Of a DNA stretch of 64,000 nt, positions 59,911 through 64,000 are shown in pieces. Made by a program: the position numbers and the translations under genes. The notes beneath the pieces were generated by a model, which saw only the letters and a program-made list of their open reading frames with translations, searched no databases and was not told the DNA's origin. The stretch spans positions 1,114,032-1,178,031 of the forward strand of contig CM021315.1 of assembly GCA_010645155.1 (NCBI GenBank), in the 5' to 3' direction. Position 1 is the stretch's first letter; every line of letters starts with the position of its first letter. This DNA comes from Tigriopus japonicus. Its lineage: Eukaryota; Arthropoda; Copepoda; Harpacticoida; Harpacticidae.

Positions 59911-61137
59911 AATGGGACAAAAATCCGAGAGTGCGTGACCGCTTTTTTTCAAGTAGCGAAGGGCCTACTTTACCGTTTTAGGAGACTTCTATTGTAGTAA
60001 TGCTTCAGTAGAAATGCAATTACATGATGTTTTCGACAGTCTATTCCCAAAGTTAGGTGGAGTTCTTTTAGGGGAGATATTTATCTACGTGATGAAAGAG
60101 TCTTTGAACAGATTGGTTGACATATTGTTGAGGATGAGGCATATTAAAAATGATCCTGATTTGAGGTGGGACAAAATTTCCTGCTGCTATTGCAAGTTAG
60201 GTGTTGAGGGCAGATTAGGTAGAAGTTATCAAAGATCAGCAAGCCCTTTGACTGTGTTTGACCCTGGCCGCTCTTGCTTGCTCTTTGATTTTGAAGTTGC
60301 CAGTTCCTTGATCCCCTCACAAAGCTTAAAGAGGGCTTGCCTCAACCAAGACTTCTCACTGATCTCCACTCTTGATTAGTGATGGACCGAAAGCGCTTTC
60401 AGCCGAAATTACGGCCGAAATTTGGGTTTGGTTTCGGTTATGCCTACCAAAACCGAAAGCAGACAAATACTATATAAAATGGAGTTTGACAACAAAATCG
60501 AAAAAAATTGGTCCAAAAACCTCTGAAATTTAAGTTTTCCGATTTTTCAAAATTTGCAACTACCAAACATCGAACACATGAGCATTATATTTTTTAAGGC
60601 GGATTTTTATTTGAACAATTTTGTAATTAGCTCCTTTCGGTTTCGGTTAAGCCCTCTTTCGGCCGAAACTTTTGGTTTCGGTTATGAGACCTTTTGGTCC
60701 ATCACTACTCTTGATTTATGGTAATACATCTTTCTGTACTCAGCCTTGTTAGATAACTCTCTGGCAAACAGGGGCAAAAGCAACAGGCGGGAAAAGATGA
60801 AGTGCTTCCATCAGGAAGATGACTTGTCTGCTGCCGTCTGTTTCTGTTCAGTAATCCAGCCAGAATGCACCAAGACACCCTAATATAAGGGCAATCATTT
60901 TTTACATGCCTCATCCTCAACAATATGTCAACCAATCTGTTCAAAGACTCTTTCATCACGTAGATAAATATCTCCCCTAAAAGAACTCCACCTAACTTTG
61001 GGAATAGACTGTCGAAAACATCATGTAATTGCATATCTACTGAAGCATTACTACAATAGAAGTCTCTTAAAACGGTAAAGTAGGCCCTGCGCTACTTGAA
61101 AAAAAGCGGTCACGCACTCTCGGATTTTTCCCCATTT
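59911..61137. repeat. foldback element with ~240-bp near-identical arms
   Basis: The left arm, 59911 to about 60154, starts AATGGGACAAAAATCCGAGA. The right arm, about 60894 to 61137, is its near-perfect inverse. Both arms encode the same short frame (MQLHDVFDSLFPKLGG...), once on each strand. The loop contains a nested hAT MITE at 60377-60707 and otherwise unrecognised sequence. The high arm identity suggests a recent inversion duplication or active arm conversion. No transposase and no clear target duplication were seen. Confidence 0.88.
60369..60715. mobile_element. 331-bp hAT-type MITE with 8-bp target duplication
   Basis: The element is 60377-60707, starting TAGTGATGGACCGAAAG and ending CTTTTGGTCCATCACTA. 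It is flanked by CTCTTGAT at 60369-60376 and 60708-60715. The TAGTG end fits the YARNG rule of hAT elements and the duplication is 8 bp. Subterminal GGTTTCGGTT and CCGAAAC motifs recur in inverted orientation on the two sides. There is no coding capacity. It is inserted in the loop of the foldback element. Confidence 0.93.
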
Positions 61138-61573
61138 ACTTGGTATCTTGGATCTTGCGTCTTCAGAAGCTGAGTCACTTGGAGATGGGATATCGAGTAT
61201 CTGCGACGGATTTTCTAAATTTGCTTTTGGTGAATTTGATGGATTTGGCCGTTTTTGGAGGCATACTTGACATGAAATGAATTTAACAATGCAATTTTCA
61301 ATTTGCCTCAATAGATGTTGCAGTTTTTTCTTATATGACAGGAGTTTTGGTTGTGAATATCTAATCGCAGTACAAATGCCATTTTTGAGACATTTGGTAC
61401 TTCGGTTGCATTTTGGGTAAGCCGCATTGGTCACTCATTTATTTTCCTCAATTTTGCCTGAAATATATTTTCTGACTTGAATTCGAGTAAGTCAAGTAAT
61501 TCGAAGTATAAAAATCTATATGTTAAAGAATCTATTACCGGGGCCTAAATACAACCTTTCTTTAAATCATTTG
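61138..61573. other. gene-free stretch beside the foldback element
   Basis: A minus-strand frame (61434 down into the foldback arm) is open for 127 codons and Ser/Pro/Lys-rich, but nothing recognisable. It could belong to the unit that was inverted. Confidence 0.3.
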
Positions 61574-62041
61574 TCAATTGTTAAGGGTACTGAATTCACC
61601 AAAAATATCCTGAATGGACATGAAATTATCATTGGACATTAAATTGAAAAGAAATGGTAAGTCAATGAGGTCATTTGCAAGGGATTTGGGCATTTTGCAC
61701 ATGTCAGTGAACAGAGCAATGAAAAAGGCTGGTGGAAAGAGCCTTGTGAGAGTGGTGAGACCTCCAGCCTTTTTCATTGCCCTGTTCACTGACATGTGCG
61801 AAATGCCCAAATCCCTTACAAATGACCTCATTGACTTCAGTGGGGCCCTTTTTGCCAGTGTCTTGAACTTCTTTGGGTCAAGTTTGGACTTGCGTCCACT
61901 CCCGGCCTTTCTCTCAATATTCTGTGACCGCCTCACGGCATATACAGTGGGTCTGGACACGCCCACTTGGTGGGAAATTTGTGTTGGCGTTTGGCCAGCG
62001 TCCAAAAGCGCGCGGATCGAAATTCGTTTGTCTCTTTCCAT
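61574..62041 (-). pseudogene. Tc1/mariner-type transposase N-terminal fragment
   Basis: The ATG at 62041 opens a frame with a double helix-turn-helix: QTPTQISHQVGVSRPTVYAV, a basic linker (RKAGSGRKSKLDPKK), then SFVRDLGISHMSVNRAMKKA. This is the DNA-binding part of an IS630/Tc1/mariner transposase. The catalytic domain does not follow. Instead, at 61761 the sequence turns back on itself (see the inverted duplication) and the frame runs antisense through the second HTH. It is inactive. No terminal inverted repeats were found around it. Confidence 0.82.
61659..61837. repeat. inverted duplication of the transposase HTH region
   Basis: 61659-61735 (AAGTCAATGAGGTCATTTGC onward) is the inverse of 61761-61837 with only a few differences in 77 bp. 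The spacer (61736-61760) continues the plus-strand coding sense (KSLVRVV). Two pieces of the same transposase gene therefore lie head to head and would form a strong hairpin. Confidence 0.9.
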
Positions 62042-63585
62042 ATTGAATATCTTGGGAAATAAAGCAGCTAGAACGTTCTTTTTCGTTTTGTTTGATAACT
62101 ATGTCTTTATGCTATATCATAACACGGAATCATTTGTCTACCACAACCTAATCTTGAGCTATTGGGCAAATACTGAGTGTAAAGATTTTTTCGTTACGCC
62201 CGGTAGAGGTTTTTAGAGTGGAGATACTAGAGCAGGCCGGTCGTGAAATTTCATTGTGGGCAGCAAGGGCCGTATATCATCAGCGACTTGTTGAAACTTG
62301 CCCAAACAAACGTATTTGTTTTTTTTTTGAAAAACCTTAAGTTTTCGGCATGTGGCCTCCTGCTTAAGGTTTGCTTCCCCCAAATGATACTAAGGTGCTC
62401 AATGAAGATGATAATTTGATTCTTAGGCATTAGTTCACACAATTCAACACACAAACAGTTCACAAAAGTTCAATTTTGCATTGAAAATACGTCTTGCGCA
62501 CTTTCATTTGTACTATGATCTTCCACTTGTTTGGGCAAGTATTTCACGATATTCTTCAGAAATATTTGCCTTTTCACGCAACTTATGGGCAACTTTGGCT
62601 AGTATTAGCTAAAGCCTTTAGTATTAGCTACAAACAAGGCAGACAAAATGACGACAATGGCCTCTCTATACTCCTCTAAGTAGTCCAGCAACAAGGGTGC
62701 CAAGTGATTTGATTCCCCATGCATTGTTCTTGTTCAAGCAAAGCAGTTGAATGAGCAATTTCACAATTGACCCTCTGAAAACGCAAGTTCTGGTTTTGAA
62801 TCACGTAACTTAGTGTATCCAACATCAAATCCCATCGCACACAGTACAGGCTTGGTGACTCAGAAATAATTTCAGAGTGTCATTTCTCTGTTAGCCTGGA
62901 TTAGTGATGGGAGGCAAACAAGAGATTGGGCAAGCACTCGGGCACAATACTTAGGCTTGCCGAAGCTTGGCACTATTTGGATGCCCGTGCACGTATTTTC
63001 CCCACCTTATAGGTTCGCCAAATTTGCCGTGAATGAAGAAACCTTTGGCATCAGAATTTCACCTAACCAGACAAGTTCAGGTAAACAGGGCCCATGCCTT
63101 TGTTAGGAATTTATTTTAGAAAAATACATGATTCAATTCTCTCACATGGGGAAATACAAAATATTTCGAGAATATTTGTTTAAAAAGATTTGGCATCTTA
63201 TATTTTATGTCAGCAACTCTGGAATAAACAAGCTTGTTCCCCAAGTGTGACTTCTAAATCTTGCTCTTGATTGGCCTCAAAAGTGCGTTATGTGTTGCTT
63301 AGAACCAAAACTCAATGATTCAATGTTTTTCAAATGCTATCTAAATCAAAAGATATTTTGTGCCATTTCCGCTGATTTTTGCTAAAATATTAAGGTTAAA
63401 AGAATTGTGGATTTTAGCCAAGTCCTTGTTTTAGCGCAAGCTTCAAAATTTACCATTATATGGCGCCAAAACAGGGGCAAAGTCATGGGAGAATAAAGCG
63501 TAGATATTTTTTAACTTGATGTGAACCTTAGCGGTTGAGACTAAAATGCCATTTTTCATCATATTTTCATCCTACTCGACCTTAG
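62042..63585. other. gene-free stretch
   Basis: Short frames only. TAGTGATGGGAGGC near 62903 resembles the hAT terminus at 60377, but no inverted partner or target duplication was found in the window. Confidence 0.35.
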
Positions 63586-63886
63586 GAACAATGTCTATAA
63601 GAAAGAATATCGCCAAGTCATACTGTTTGATCCTAAATTAAGGCCAAAGATTGCATCAAAATGTGAAAGACTAGTTTCTGCTAGTGATGTGACTTGGGCA
63701 AGTAATGAGTCATCACAAACACCCCAAGCACAAGTTGTTGACAATTATTACTTGGACAATACACCAATACACTTCCCAAGCTCAAGGAACATTGGAAGAT
63801 GTAGTTGCCGGCAGTTGCTCTTAGAAGATTTCAGATGCTTGCAGTGTGACTTAGAAGAAAAGAATGTCAAGTTGCATTTTCAATGA
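63586..63886 (+). CDS. possible terminal exon, Cys-containing unknown protein
   Basis: An acceptor (CTACTCGACCTTAG) ends at 63585 and the frame then stays open for 100 codons to a TGA at 63884-63886. An AATAAA follows at 63909-63914. The translation reads YKKEYRQVILFDPKLRPKIA, then a Ser/Thr-rich part, then CSCRQLLLEDFRCLQCDLEE, a CxC...CxxC arrangement. I do not recognise it. It is the best-supported of the unknown exons because acceptor, frame, stop and poly(A) signal are all present. An upstream TAGTGATG motif inside it (~63681) hints that part may derive from a repeat. Confidence 0.35.
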
Positions 63887-64000
63887 TCTTTTGACCTTAA
63901 TAATTTAGCAATAAACAGTGGAAGTGAAACAAAATTTTTTTTGATTTGGATAGCATTTGCAAAACCATGTTTTTTCTTTAGTTTCCGTTCTAAGCCACAC
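63887..64000. other. 3' flank of the candidate terminal exon
   Basis: AT-rich; holds the AATAAA at 63909-63914 and nothing else recognisable. Confidence 0.4.

Noticed and set aside
62901..62925. TAGTGATGGGAGGC as another copy of the 60377 MITE terminus
   Set aside because: Similarity stops after about nine bases and no right end is visible in the window.

Overview
This window is animal nuclear DNA. Genes are split by GT-AG introns as short as 70-90 bp, there is no operon structure, and most of the 64 kb is intergenic or repetitive. The gene set (a chaoptin-like LRR protein, spartin and a FAM234-family protein) together with CR1/Jockey-type LINE, hAT and DD37E mariner elements suggests an arthropod. 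A crustacean such as a copepod is my guess, but nothing here fixes the species. All three recognisable host genes lie on the minus strand.

Layout. 1-11.6 kb: mostly non-coding, with an AT-rich duplicated repeat (3.6-4.2 kb), one copy of a dispersed repeat (5.7-6.1 kb), a possible exon (8.8-9.0 kb) and a non-autonomous hAT element with a perfect 8-bp target duplication (9.66-10.76 kb). 11.6-17.6 kb: a four-exon FAM234 (ITFG3)-like gene for a type II membrane protein; its third-exon-proximal 2.7-kb intron carries a long foldback repeat and a small inverted-repeat element. 18.9-28.7 kb: repeat-rich, with a LINE 3' end, a 149-bp MITE, two more foldback-family copies and a 20-bp minisatellite. 28.77-30.13 kb: a complete but decayed Tc1/mariner element with matching 26-bp inverted repeats, TA duplication and a DD37E transposase spacing. 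30-46 kb: mainly non-coding, with a few candidate exons. 46.1-47.7 kb: a 5'-truncated CR1/Jockey-group LINE. 49.7-54.2 kb: a complete six-exon chaoptin-like gene (1071 residues), which I could assemble with every splice phase agreeing. 55.9-57.2 kb: the last two exons of spartin; its N-terminal exon was not found. 58.8-64 kb: an inverted copy of the 5.7-kb repeat, a foldback element with a 331-bp hAT MITE nested inside it, a rearranged Tc1-type transposase fragment and two plus-strand candidate exons.

The host genes share no obvious pathway: cell adhesion/photoreceptor surface (chaoptin), endosome, lipid-droplet and mitochondrial trafficking (spartin) and an extracellular beta-propeller-like protein of unknown role (FAM234). 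The interest lies mostly in the mobile-element archaeology. I did not find a convincing new multi-gene system.
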